From JAHECE01 sp963780675 (lineage in GTDB: Bacteria > Actinomycetota > Actinomycetes > Actinomycetales > JAHECE01), in the NCBI GenBank assembly GCA_963780675.1, contig CAWACR010000003.1, positions 620,001 through 684,000 on the forward strand: a DNA stretch of 64,000 nt, written 5' to 3'. The notes beneath the pieces were generated by a model. That model saw only the letters and a program-made list of their open reading frames with translations. It had not been told where the DNA came from and did not search any database. Below are positions 34,129-41,896 of the stretch, one piece after another. A program made the position numbers and the translations under genes. Numbering within the stretch: the first letter of the stretch is position 1; each line of letters opens with the position of its first letter.

Positions 34129-34737
34129 TCAGCGGGGGCGACGCGCCACCACGAGGGCGTCGAGCGCGGGGCGGTCCGAGCCCGGGACCGCCCGGCGCAC
34201 CGTCTCGGCCCGTGCGAGGGTGAGCCCGGTCCCGTGGAGGTGAGCGGCGACGTCGTCGGCCGTGTAGAGGACGCCGGGGCTCTGCGGGCCCCCGACGCCC
34301 AAGATGAGGTTGGCGGAGTCGTGCCCCACCACGAGGAGGGTGCCGCCGCGGGTCAGGGCGGCGGCCATCCCGCGAAGAACGGCGCCCATCGCCTCGGCGG
34401 CGAGGTGGAGATAGGCGAGGACGGCGAGGTCGTAGGTGTCCGGCGCCGGGGGAGCGGCGACGACGTCGGCCGCCGTCCACGTGATGCGCTCGCCCACGCC
34501 GCGTTCCTCGGCCAGCGCACGGCCCCGCGCCAGGCCGACGGCGGAGAAGTCGACCGCGTCCACGCGCCAGCCGAGTTCGGCAAGCCAGATGGCGTGCCGT
34601 CCCTCGCCCGCGGCGACGTCGACGGCGTGGCCGGGCGCGAGGTTGCTCGCGACCTCGCGTACCCAGACGTTCGGTCCGGTGTGCCACACCGGCGTCGTCG
34701 CGCCCGCGTAGCGCGCGTCCCAGTCCGCGGCGTCCAT
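34129..34737 (-). CDS. Class I SAM-dependent methyltransferase (TehB-like)
   Basis: A 202-residue soluble methyltransferase: the N-terminal DAADWDARYAG block, SAM motif I AVDVAAGEGRHAIWLAELG, motif II VDAVDFSAVGLARGR and a typical Rossmann order. The pattern DW..RY..../VDVAAGEGRHA resembles TehB/thiopurine-type methyltransferases that methylate small thiols or chalcogen compounds, which would suit its place 25 bases behind the CstR-like repressor gene in a sulfur operon. Substrate not known. ATG at 34737 with GGGAGGACG. Confidence 0.82.
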   Translation of the reverse strand: MDAADWDARYAGATTPVWHTGPNVWVREVASNLAPGHAVDVAAGEGRHAIWLAELGWRVDAVDFSAVGLARGRALAEERGVGERITWTAADVVAAPPAPDTYDLAVLAYLHLAAEAMGAVLRGMAAALTRGGTLLVVGHDSANLILGVGGPQSPGVLYTADDVAAHLHGTGLTLARAETVRRAVPGSDRPALDALVVARRPR

Positions 34738-34762
34738 GCGTCCTCCCCTGACCCGGTCCCCG

Positions 34763-35026
34763 TCAGGCGAGGGAGAGGAAGAGCTTCTCGAGCTTGGCGC
34801 GGTCGATGCCGGCCGCCTCCTCGCCGGCGAGGGCGCACTGCTCCAGGCCCGAGGCGATGATCGCGAACCCGGCCCGGTCGATCGCCTTGGAGACGGCGGC
34901 GAGCTGGGTGACGACGTCGGCACAATCGGTGCCCGCCTCGAGCATGCGCAGCACGCCACCCAGTTGACCCTGCGCGCGGCGCAGGCGGTTGACGACCGAT
35001 GTCATCTTGTCTGGTTCGAGCTGCAT
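34763..35026 (-). CDS. CsoR/RcnR-family repressor, Cys-only (CstR-like)
   Basis: An 87-residue all-helical repressor with the family opening VVNRLRRAQGQLGGVLRML. Cys35 (TDCADVV) and Cys64 (GLEQCALAG) are present, but the His four residues before the second Cys, needed for Cu(I) binding in CsoR, is Gly60. That leaves a two-Cys site, as in CstR persulfide sensors, which form inter-subunit sulfide bridges and leave DNA. The neighbours (two rhodaneses, CoADR-rhodanese) and two ATACCCC-type operators agree. ATG at 35026 with GAGGGAG. Confidence 0.88.
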   Translation of the reverse strand: MQLEPDKMTSVVNRLRRAQGQLGGVLRMLEAGTDCADVVTQLAAVSKAIDRAGFAIIASGLEQCALAGEEAAGIDRAKLEKLFLSLA

Positions 35027-35091
35027 GCCGGCTCCCTCGTTCGTCAGGCCTGTAGTGGGCTCCTCGGATGATGATCCCACCGCCGGCTCGG

Positions 35092-35481
35092 TCACCGGCC
35101 CGTGCGGACGGAGCCGCCCGCGGCCTGCCAGGCGCCGATCCCGCCCGAGAGGCTCGTGGCGTGGAAGCCCGCCTTGCGCAGCTGTCCTGCCGCGACCCGT
35201 GACCGCGAGCCCGAGGCGCACATCACGACGACCGGCTTGTCCGCCGCAATGCGTCGGGACTGGGTCTCCACCTGGGACAGGGGGATGTGGAGGGCGCGCG
35301 GGGCGTGCCCGGAGCGCCACTCCGACGTCTCGCGCACGTCGACCAGCGTCGCGCCGTCGGCCACGAGCTCGAGCGCCCGCGCGGCGTGGATGGCGGACGG
35401 GAGCTTCATCACCGGGTTGCCCTCGGCGTCGAGGTCCGGCGTGCTGAAGCGGCTGAAGAAGGACGTGATCGCGTTCGACAT
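35092..35481 (-). CDS. Rhodanese-domain protein, first gene of the CstR operon
   Basis: A 129-residue rhodanese: DVRETSEWRSGHAPRALHIP signature and persulfide Cys in VMCASGSRSRV. About 35 residues precede the domain without a signal peptide. I take the ATG at 35481 rather than earlier ATGs, since a TATTCT -10 box lies six bases upstream (leaderless) and an upstream start would lie within the operator. It is followed after 65 bases by the repressor gene, so the operon is autoregulated. Confidence 0.88.
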   Translation of the reverse strand: MSNAITSFFSRFSTPDLDAEGNPVMKLPSAIHAARALELVADGATLVDVRETSEWRSGHAPRALHIPLSQVETQSRRIAADKPVVVMCASGSRSRVAAGQLRKAGFHATSLSGGIGAWQAAGGSVRTGR

Positions 35482-35487
35482 GGCATC

Positions 35488-35506
35488 AGAATACCCCAGG
35501 GGGTAT
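35488..35506 (-). promoter_or_regulatory. CsoR/CstR-type operator and leaderless -10
   Basis: ATACCCCAGGGGGTAT (35491-35506) is a second copy of the site at 33920-33935. On the minus strand TATTCT (35488-35493) overlaps its end and sits six bases before the rhodanese ATG, so bound repressor would cover the promoter. Confidence 0.82.
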
Positions 35507-35527
35507 CGGCTCACAAGGGCCGCGGTT

Positions 35528-35878
35528 CTACAGGGCGAGGGCCAGGATCGCCAGGTTGACCACGCCGAAGCTCGCCAGCCACGGGTGGAAATACACCACC
35601 GTCAGGAGGAGGGAGAGGACCGCCGTCCCGGCGCTCACCTCGTCGGCCCAGCCGGCCCTCAGGAAGAACCCCAGCGCCGCGAGGGTGAAGAGGCCCGCGC
35701 ACAGCACCGCGCCGGCGACCGCGGCCCGTCGAGAACCACGCTCGTCGATCTCCTCCTTGCGCAGGATCCAGGACTCGCGGGCGTCGAACTCCCGCTTCTC
35801 CGGGTCGAACTCGGGGAGCCAGATCGCCAGGTGGACCGCGGCGTGCACGAGCAGTGCAATCCCGGCCAGGAACCGCAT
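35528..35878 (-). CDS. Four-helix membrane protein, unknown
   Basis: A 116-residue protein with hydrophobic helices at about 1-18, 52-73, 79-95 and 98-115 and a charged loop (PEKREFDARESWILRKEEID) between the first two. The ATG at 35878 follows GAGGGGG. It ends 21 bases past the CstR operator at 35491-35506 but on the same strand upstream of it, so it is a separate unit. No family recognised. Confidence 0.7.
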   Translation of the reverse strand: MRFLAGIALLVHAAVHLAIWLPEFDPEKREFDARESWILRKEEIDERGSRRAAVAGAVLCAGLFTLAALGFFLRAGWADEVSAGTAVLSLLLTVVYFHPWLASFGVVNLAILALAL

Positions 35879-35978
35879 CGATCGACCCCCTCACGTCACA
35901 CGACGGCTCTGATTCTCGCCCCGTGTCGTGCGCCGAACCGGGAAGGCGCGCCCGCGTCGTCGTCCTCGCCCACGTGAC

Positions 35979-37028
35979 CTAGGCGAGGTAGGCGTCCCAG
36001 AAGGGGTCGTCGGCGACGTAGGCCTGGAGGCGCTCGACGGCGCCCGGCGTGCTCAGCACCGTGAAGTAGCCCGGGCGGACCCCCGGGGCCGCGGCGATCG
36101 CGGCGAGGAACGTGGAGCGGTCGAGGCGGTGGTCCGCCATGAACGCGGTGAAGCCGGTCTCGTCCAGCACCCGGCGGACCACGTCCAGGTGGGGGTTCGC
36201 CTGGAGCCACAGGGTGCCCAGCGTCGCGACGCCCACCTGGAGCCCGTGCTGCGCCGGCCGCTCGGCGAGGCGGTCGTAGGCGTGGGAGACGAGGTGCTCG
36301 CTCCCCGACGCCGGTCGGGAGGATCCGCACACCTCCATGGCCACGCCGCTCATCACGAGCGCTCCGGCCATGAGCTGGAGGAAGTCGAGGTCGGCGACGC
36401 TCTTGACCGGGTGGTTCACGAGGTTCGTGACGCTCTGCATGGAGATCATGACCGAGAAGTCGTTCACCGGCTCGCCCGTGGTGTGGTAAGAGAGCTTCCA
36501 GTCAGCGATCGCGGAGTACTTCGAGACCAGGTCCCCGATCCCGGAGTAGTTGAACTGCGCCGGCGAGGCTTGGATCACCGTCGTGTCGATGACGACGCCG
36601 TACGGGATGGTCGCCTTGCAGCTCGTGCGCTTGCCGGCGATCGTGAGGCTCGCGCCGGGGGAGGCGAAGCCGTCGTTCGATATCGCGGTGGGGACCGCGA
36701 CGACGGGCAGCTGGGTGAGGAAGCCGGCGTACTTCGCGAAGTCGACGGCGACGCCCCCGCCGATCGCCACGATCGCCTGGGCGTCCCGGGGGATGCGGAA
36801 GGCGCTGGCGATCACGTCTTCGATCGCGTTGGTGTGGACGACTTCCTCGAGCGCGACCGTGATCTCGGAGGAGTCCAGCGAGATCTCGATGGTCTGGCCG
36901 ATGAGGTCCTTGATGCCGGCGCCGTAGACGACGGCGACGTGGTTGAAGCCGCTCTTGCGGAGGTACTTGCCGACCTTGTAGAGCGCGTGCGGCTTGATCC
37001 GCAGCAGCGACGGGATCTGGATCTCCAC
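35979..37028 (-). CDS. sn-glycerol-1-phosphate dehydrogenase (AraM/EgsA-like)
   Basis: A 349-residue member of the iron-alcohol-dehydrogenase/dehydroquinate-synthase superfamily. Seen: AIVAIGGGVAVDFAKYAG (NAD-binding GGG...D..K), VPTAISNDGFASPGAS and the metal site SGSEHLVSHAYD. This set is specific to glycerol-1-phosphate dehydrogenases, which reduce DHAP to sn-glycerol 1-phosphate, the enantiomer used in archaeal lipids and, in Bacillus, for prenylglyceryl ethers (AraM). A HAD phosphatase gene precedes it by 32 bases, as araL precedes araM in Bacillus subtilis. GTG at 37028 with GGAGGAGG. Its product in this organism is unknown. Confidence 0.85.
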   Translation of the reverse strand: MEIQIPSLLRIKPHALYKVGKYLRKSGFNHVAVVYGAGIKDLIGQTIEISLDSSEITVALEEVVHTNAIEDVIASAFRIPRDAQAIVAIGGGVAVDFAKYAGFLTQLPVVAVPTAISNDGFASPGASLTIAGKRTSCKATIPYGVVIDTTVIQASPAQFNYSGIGDLVSKYSAIADWKLSYHTTGEPVNDFSVMISMQSVTNLVNHPVKSVADLDFLQLMAGALVMSGVAMEVCGSSRPASGSEHLVSHAYDRLAERPAQHGLQVGVATLGTLWLQANPHLDVVRRVLDETGFTAFMADHRLDRSTFLAAIAAAPGVRPGYFTVLSTPGAVERLQAYVADDPFWDAYLA

Positions 37029-37060
37029 GCCGTGCCCCCTCCTCCGCCCGGGCGGGCGGC

Positions 37061-37846
37061 TCAGGTGTGCGAGGCGAGCTCGTCGAGGTCGATCTCGGCG
37101 ACGCTCGGGTAGACGAACGTGGGCCGGTATGGGAACTGTGCGATCGTCTCCCGGCTCGAGACGCCGGAGAGCACCAGGCAGGTGCGCATGCCGGCCTCCA
37201 TGCCGCCGACGATGTCGGTGTCCATGCGGTCGCCGACCATCACGCAGTCCTCGGCGTGCGCCCCGAGCATCTGGCGGGCGTAGATCATCATGAGGGAGTT
37301 CGGCTTGCCCACGATGTACGGCTGCTTGCCTGTCGCCGCGGCGATTGCGGCGAGGATGACGCCTGCGGCGGGCTCGGTGCCTCCCTCGACGGGATCGATC
37401 ATGTCCGGGTTGCTGCCGATGAACTTCGCGCCGTCGTCGATGAGCTGGGCGGCCTTCTTGAGCATGGGGAAACTGAAGGTGGCCGTCTTGCCGACGACGA
37501 CGTAGTCGGGGCTGGACTCGGTGAGCGAGTACCCGACCTTGTGGAGCTCGGTCGCGAGGCCGGCGCCGCCGACGACGTAGGCCGAGCCGCCCGGTCGCTG
37601 GGCAGCGACGAACTGGGCGACCGCCATGGCCGAGGTGATGAAGTTGCTCTCGTCCAGCCCGGCGACGCCGAGCGCATGGAGCTTGCGGACGAGATCGAGC
37701 GGGGTCTGCTCGGAGTTGTTCGTCAGGAAGAGGAAGCGGACGCCGCGCTTGCGCATGCGATCGACGAACTCCTGCGCCCCGGGGATGAGCTGCTTGCCCC
37801 GGTAGATGACGCCGTCCATGTCCGAGATGACGCTGAGCCGCCCCAC
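37061..37846 (-). CDS. HAD-IIA phosphatase (NagD/AraL-like)
   Basis: A 261-residue haloacid dehalogenase-type phosphatase of subclass IIA. The nucleophile motif ISDMDGVIYRG (Asp9, Asp11), motif II FLTNNSEQTP, the KPNSLMM Lys and the acidic motif GDRMDTDIVGG are all present. I start at the GTG at 37846, with GGGGAGG upstream; the longer form adds a Pro/Arg-rich leader with no ribosome site. It is in an operon with the glycerol-1-phosphate dehydrogenase, so it may hydrolyse a phosphoglycerol or sugar-phosphate intermediate. Confidence 0.85.
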   Translation of the reverse strand: MGRLSVISDMDGVIYRGKQLIPGAQEFVDRMRKRGVRFLFLTNNSEQTPLDLVRKLHALGVAGLDESNFITSAMAVAQFVAAQRPGGSAYVVGGAGLATELHKVGYSLTESSPDYVVVGKTATFSFPMLKKAAQLIDDGAKFIGSNPDMIDPVEGGTEPAAGVILAAIAAATGKQPYIVGKPNSLMMIYARQMLGAHAEDCVMVGDRMDTDIVGGMEAGMRTCLVLSGVSSRETIAQFPYRPTFVYPSVAEIDLDELASHT

Positions 37847-37939
37847 CGAACCTCCCCGTCCCGCCCCCGCCGGGCGTGGTGGCGCCGGCGGGGGTCGTCG
37901 CGTCGACACTAGCCCTCCTGCCTCCGGTGTGGGCCGAGG

Positions 37940-39961
37940 TCAGACGGCACTGGCAACCAGGTCGTCGATGCGTCCGGCGTCGTAGGACTCGCCCGTCCAC
38001 TCGCTCACCTTGGCGACGACCGCGTCGCGCGCGGCCTCGCGCTCGGCGTCGGGCTTCGCGTCGGCGGCGGCCCAGCGCCGCCGGACCTCCCAGACGAGTT
38101 CCCGACGGCGCAGCGCGGCCTCGACCCGGTCCATCTGCCCGTCGGTGGCGTCACACCCGAAGATGCGCCGCATCGTGTCGGGGATGACGAGGCGGTAGTC
38201 GTGGCCGCCCTCGGCGAACACTCCGGGCGTGGGCACGAGGGAGTTCTGGAGGTCGATGAACGTCGTGAAGAACGTGGTGACCGGGATCCAGTAGGTGCCC
38301 CTCGGCGCGCCCGGGGGGCGCTGGGCGTCGGGCCCGAGCCACGGCGGCCGGCGCCACAGCATGGGCACGGCGAACTTCGGGACGGGGTCGTTCCCGTTCT
38401 GGAGCAGGAGGTAGCGGACGCGCTCCTTCTGCTCCTCGGGAAGGTCGACCCAGTCCCCGATCGAGCGGGGGAGGTAGACCTGGCCCGGGCCGAGGTCGGG
38501 CGGGAGGTGGAGGGGTCGCAGGCCCCAGAGCTGGAGGCGCCAGTCGCTCGCCGCCGGCGTGCCGATCCAGATCGCGGCGTCCAAGGCGGCTCCTTCGACG
38601 CCGCTGAGGCCCTGGCCGGTGAAGATGTCCTGGCTGACGTGGCAGCCGAGCGACTCGCCGAAGAGGTAGAACTTCGGGCGCTCGGCCTCGGGCATCGCGA
38701 GGAGGCGCTTGACGATGCCGTTGACGACGATGCGGGTCTGCTGCGCCGCGAGGCCGACCTTGGAGAGCGAGAGCGCGGACGGGAGCACGGAGTACTGGAT
38801 GCCGGCCGAGGCGCAGTTGCCGCGCGTCAGGAACTCGAGCGTCTCGGTCGCGACGTAGTTGATGTACCCCGAGCCGGTGGGGGAGAACAGGGCGAAGACG
38901 GGGCGGCGCAGCGCGTCCGTCCGGTCGATCTCCGCGAGCAGGAGCGCCGCGCGCTCCTCGATGGTGTCGGCGGCGTCGAGCGAGGCGTAGACACGGATCG
39001 GCTGAACCGCCGGCTCACCCATGACGGCTTCGATCGTCGAGGGGTTCAGCGCCATCGACAGCCAGCGGCGGCTCTCCCGGGTCTGGGCGCTCCACGGGAT
39101 GACGCTGCCGGGGCCGCCCGTCACCTCTGGTGCGGTGGGAGCGGCGGCGTGGGCCGGCTCCAGCCCGGTGCCCGCGACGGTCAACTTGGCGTTGACCTTG
39201 GTCAGGCCGTACCAGGCCGCCGTGCTGAGGCCGGCCCAGACGATGCCTCGACCGAGCGTGCGGTGGTCGTCGGGCTCGCCGCCGATCGCCGCCGCGGCCC
39301 CGCGGGCGGCGAGGCCGGTGAGCCGGGACTCCCCCCAGCTCGCCGCGAGGAGGGCGGCTGTCACGCCGATCCCCGCCGCGGCCGCCTGGGGGACGTCGAC
39401 CTCGCGGACGACGTCCTCGCGCATGCCCTCGCCGGCCTGCGCCACGCGAGCCGTCTGGGCGCGGCGAGCCAGCGCGTAGCCGGCGCCCCAGGCTCCGAGG
39501 GCGGCCACGAGCGTGCCGACGCGGTTCAGCTGCTTCCCTCGGCGGATCTCGAGGACGTCGGCGAGCAGACCCGCCGCAGCGGCCGCCGCCGTCGCCTCGC
39601 CCGCGAGCCGGGCCAGTGCGCGGACCGGGGGCTCGTAGGGGCGGTCCGGGAGCGCGCGCGCTGCGGCGACGCCACCGACCAACGCCGCGGCGTCGACCAG
39701 GAGGCCCGTCGCCACGCGTCCGGTGCGGGAGTCGCGCGCACCGGGGAGCCGGTTCGCGACGGAGCGCAGGAACGAGTGCGAGGCGCTTCCCCAGCCGAAG
39801 GCCGTGGACGCCGCGACGCCGCTGATGATCGCCTGGCCCTGGCTGCCACGCGAGATGAGGTTGGGCTGGAAGGAGAGGCCGTTGACGAACGCTCCGAGCA
39901 GCCCGCCGGCCCGGCCGGAGACGTCGAGCTCGAAGCGGCCGTTCGAGGGGAGTTCGGTCAT
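37940..39961 (-). CDS. Membrane alpha/beta-hydrolase (Abhydrolase_9 family)
   Basis: A 673-residue protein. The N-terminal 260 residues contain several Ala/Leu/Gly-rich hydrophobic segments, suggesting membrane helices; residues about 315-600 are an alpha/beta-hydrolase with nucleophile elbow FGESLGC (Ser437). The two-part layout matches the actinobacterial Abhydrolase_9_N/Abhydrolase_9 families of unknown substrate. ATG at 39961 is preceded by CAGACT six bases away, a possible leaderless -10. Divergent from the lipoprotein gene, with a large palindrome between. Confidence 0.82.
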   Translation of the reverse strand: MTELPSNGRFELDVSGRAGGLLGAFVNGLSFQPNLISRGSQGQAIISGVAASTAFGWGSASHSFLRSVANRLPGARDSRTGRVATGLLVDAAALVGGVAAARALPDRPYEPPVRALARLAGEATAAAAAAGLLADVLEIRRGKQLNRVGTLVAALGAWGAGYALARRAQTARVAQAGEGMREDVVREVDVPQAAAAGIGVTAALLAASWGESRLTGLAARGAAAAIGGEPDDHRTLGRGIVWAGLSTAAWYGLTKVNAKLTVAGTGLEPAHAAAPTAPEVTGGPGSVIPWSAQTRESRRWLSMALNPSTIEAVMGEPAVQPIRVYASLDAADTIEERAALLLAEIDRTDALRRPVFALFSPTGSGYINYVATETLEFLTRGNCASAGIQYSVLPSALSLSKVGLAAQQTRIVVNGIVKRLLAMPEAERPKFYLFGESLGCHVSQDIFTGQGLSGVEGAALDAAIWIGTPAASDWRLQLWGLRPLHLPPDLGPGQVYLPRSIGDWVDLPEEQKERVRYLLLQNGNDPVPKFAVPMLWRRPPWLGPDAQRPPGAPRGTYWIPVTTFFTTFIDLQNSLVPTPGVFAEGGHDYRLVIPDTMRRIFGCDATDGQMDRVEAALRRRELVWEVRRRWAAADAKPDAEREAARDAVVAKVSEWTGESYDAGRIDDLVASAV

Positions 39962-39993
39962 GGGGTCAGTCTGTCGGACAAGGGTCGACTTCG

Positions 39994-40057
39994 CCCTCCC
40001 AACCGCTGAGGTCGAGCCCCCTCGTTCGTGAGGGCTCGACCTCAGCGGTTGGGAGGG
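39994..40057. repeat. Perfect 26-bp-arm palindrome, GAGGTCGAG family
   Basis: Left arm 39994-40019 and right arm 40032-40057 are exact reverse complements around a 12-base loop. The core GCTGAGGTCGAGC is shared with 9039-9078. Here it lies between two divergent genes, so it cannot be a terminator for either. Confidence 0.9.
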
Positions 40058-40124
40058 GGCTCGGTACCCTGGAGGTGATCACCCTCGTCCACCGGCGGTC
40101 GCGTGCCGCCTCCGGGAGTCCGTC

Positions 40125-41828
40125 GTGCGCCTGCGCCTTCGTCGCGTCCTGATCGTCGCCACCGCCGGTGCCCTCGCGCTCGCCGCCTGCTCGCCGTCCG
40201 ACGTCCTCCCCGAGCCGGAGCCCACGGTGACCGCCGTGGCCCGGGCCCCCGACGCCCCCGCGACGGTCCTCGCCGGGGCCGACGCCGCCGCACTCGCCCT
40301 GGAGGCGAGCCGCACGTTCTTCGCCGAGGCGCCCGTCGTCGTCGTCGCCCCCGCCGGCGACGCCGCCTCCGAGCTCACGGCCGCCTCGCTCGCCGTCGTC
40401 CTGGGCGTCCCGGCCCTCCTTGCGGGAGGCGGCGCGGAGGACGGCTCGCTCGACGCCGAACTCGCCCGTCTGGGTACGCAGACCGTGCTCACCGTCGGCG
40501 CCGTGACCGGCCTGCCCACCGGCGACGACGGCGCCACGCCGGCGGCAGACGTGACGGTCGAGGTCGTGGTCGCCCCGACCGACGTGGAGGCGCTCGGTGA
40601 CCTCCTCGGTGTGGACCTCGCGGCCGGCACTCCCGTGTCCGACGGCGGGCAGGTTCCCGCCGTCGCGGCCCTCGACCCCACCGCCCCCACCGTCCTCGTG
40701 CTGGAGGGCGCGCCCGCACCTGCCGCCCCGTCGTCGTCCGCCCCGTCGTCGTCCCCCACCGCTGGCGCGACGGCCGACCTCCCCGCGCGCGCAGCCACCG
40801 AGCCGACCACCGGCGTGACGGCCCTGTCCGACGGCAGCCCCGCCCACGCGGCGGCGGCGGGTACGGCGCGGGCGGCCGGCGCCCCCGTCCTCGTCGTCCC
40901 GGGCGGCGACCCGCGCGGGACGAGCGCCGTGATCCAGGCGCTGGCCGCGAACCCGCCGACCGCCGTCGTCGGCCTCGGTCCTGCCTTCGGGCCGGCCGAC
41001 GTCCTCGCCTGGCGCACGGCCACCGCCGCAACCGGTGTCGAGCTGCCCGGCGGCACGCAACTTGCCTTCGCCGGCAAGATGAACGTCGCGCTGTACGGGA
41101 CGCCGGGCACGCCGGCCCTCGGAGTGCTCGGCGAGCAGGGCATCCCCGAGACGATCGCGCGGGCGCGGGAGCACGCGGCGGCATACGACCCCTACACAGA
41201 CGAGACGGTCGTCCCGTCGCTCGAGATCATCGCGACGATCGCCTCGGCCGGGCCCGGCGACGACGGCAACTACTCCGGCGAGCGCCCCGTCGCGGAGCTG
41301 CGCCCTCTCGTCGACGCGGCGCACGAGGCGGGCCTCTACGTGGTGCTCGACCTCCAGCCCGGACGCACGGACTTCCTCACGCAGGCGAAGCAGTACGAGG
41401 AGCTGCTGCTCCTGCCGAACGTCGGGCTCGCGCTCGACCCCGAGTGGCGCCTGAAGCCGGACCAGGTGCACCTGCGCCAGATCGGATCGGTGGGGATCGA
41501 CGAGGTGAACCAGGTGGTCACCTACGTCGCCGACCTCACGCGGGACAACCGCCTGCCGCAGAAGATCTTCGTCCTGCACCAGTTCCGCGGCTCGATGATC
41601 GCCGACCGCGTACGGCTCGACATGTCGCGCAGCGAGCTCGCGATGACCCTCCACGTGGACGGCCAGGGCACCCAGCCGGCGAAGAACGAGACCTGGCGGG
41701 CGCTCCAGGTGAACGCGCCGCCGGTCTACTGGGGTTGGAAGAACTTCTACGACGAGGACGTCCCGATGCTCACGCCCGAGCAGACGATGCAGATCGTCCC
41801 TCAGCCCGACCTGGTCAGCTACCAGTAA
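40125..41828 (+). CDS. Large lipoprotein of unknown function
   Basis: A 567-residue exported lipoprotein: basic N-terminus, hydrophobic core and lipobox LAAC at about residue 22. Residues about 45-335 form two Ala/Val-rich repeats resembling cell-wall-binding (CW_binding_2-like) Rossmann domains (VVVVAPAGD, TVLTVGAVTG and APVLVVPGGD blocks) with a Pro/Ser linker between. The conserved C-terminal 230 residues include PSLEIIATIASAGPGDDGNY and LYVVLDLQPGRTDFL, in the style of a TIM-barrel glycosidase-like domain. GTG at 40125 with GGGAG. Possibly envelope-associated; no catalytic claim is made. Confidence 0.75.
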   Translation: MRLRLRRVLIVATAGALALAACSPSDVLPEPEPTVTAVARAPDAPATVLAGADAAALALEASRTFFAEAPVVVVAPAGDAASELTAASLAVVLGVPALLAGGGAEDGSLDAELARLGTQTVLTVGAVTGLPTGDDGATPAADVTVEVVVAPTDVEALGDLLGVDLAAGTPVSDGGQVPAVAALDPTAPTVLVLEGAPAPAAPSSSAPSSSPTAGATADLPARAATEPTTGVTALSDGSPAHAAAAGTARAAGAPVLVVPGGDPRGTSAVIQALAANPPTAVVGLGPAFGPADVLAWRTATAATGVELPGGTQLAFAGKMNVALYGTPGTPALGVLGEQGIPETIARAREHAAAYDPYTDETVVPSLEIIATIASAGPGDDGNYSGERPVAELRPLVDAAHEAGLYVVLDLQPGRTDFLTQAKQYEELLLLPNVGLALDPEWRLKPDQVHLRQIGSVGIDEVNQVVTYVADLTRDNRLPQKIFVLHQFRGSMIADRVRLDMSRSELAMTLHVDGQGTQPAKNETWRALQVNAPPVYWGWKNFYDEDVPMLTPEQTMQIVPQPDLVSYQ

Positions 41829-41896
41829 GTCAGGTGCCGGGAGGGCGGAGGAGGACGACGGCGCGCCGCCGCGCCGGCCGGGGGCAGACTGGATCC

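Noticed and set aside
34763..35026. Copper-sensing CsoR
   Set aside because: The His of the Cys-His-Cys copper site is replaced by Gly, and the neighbours handle sulfur rather than copper.
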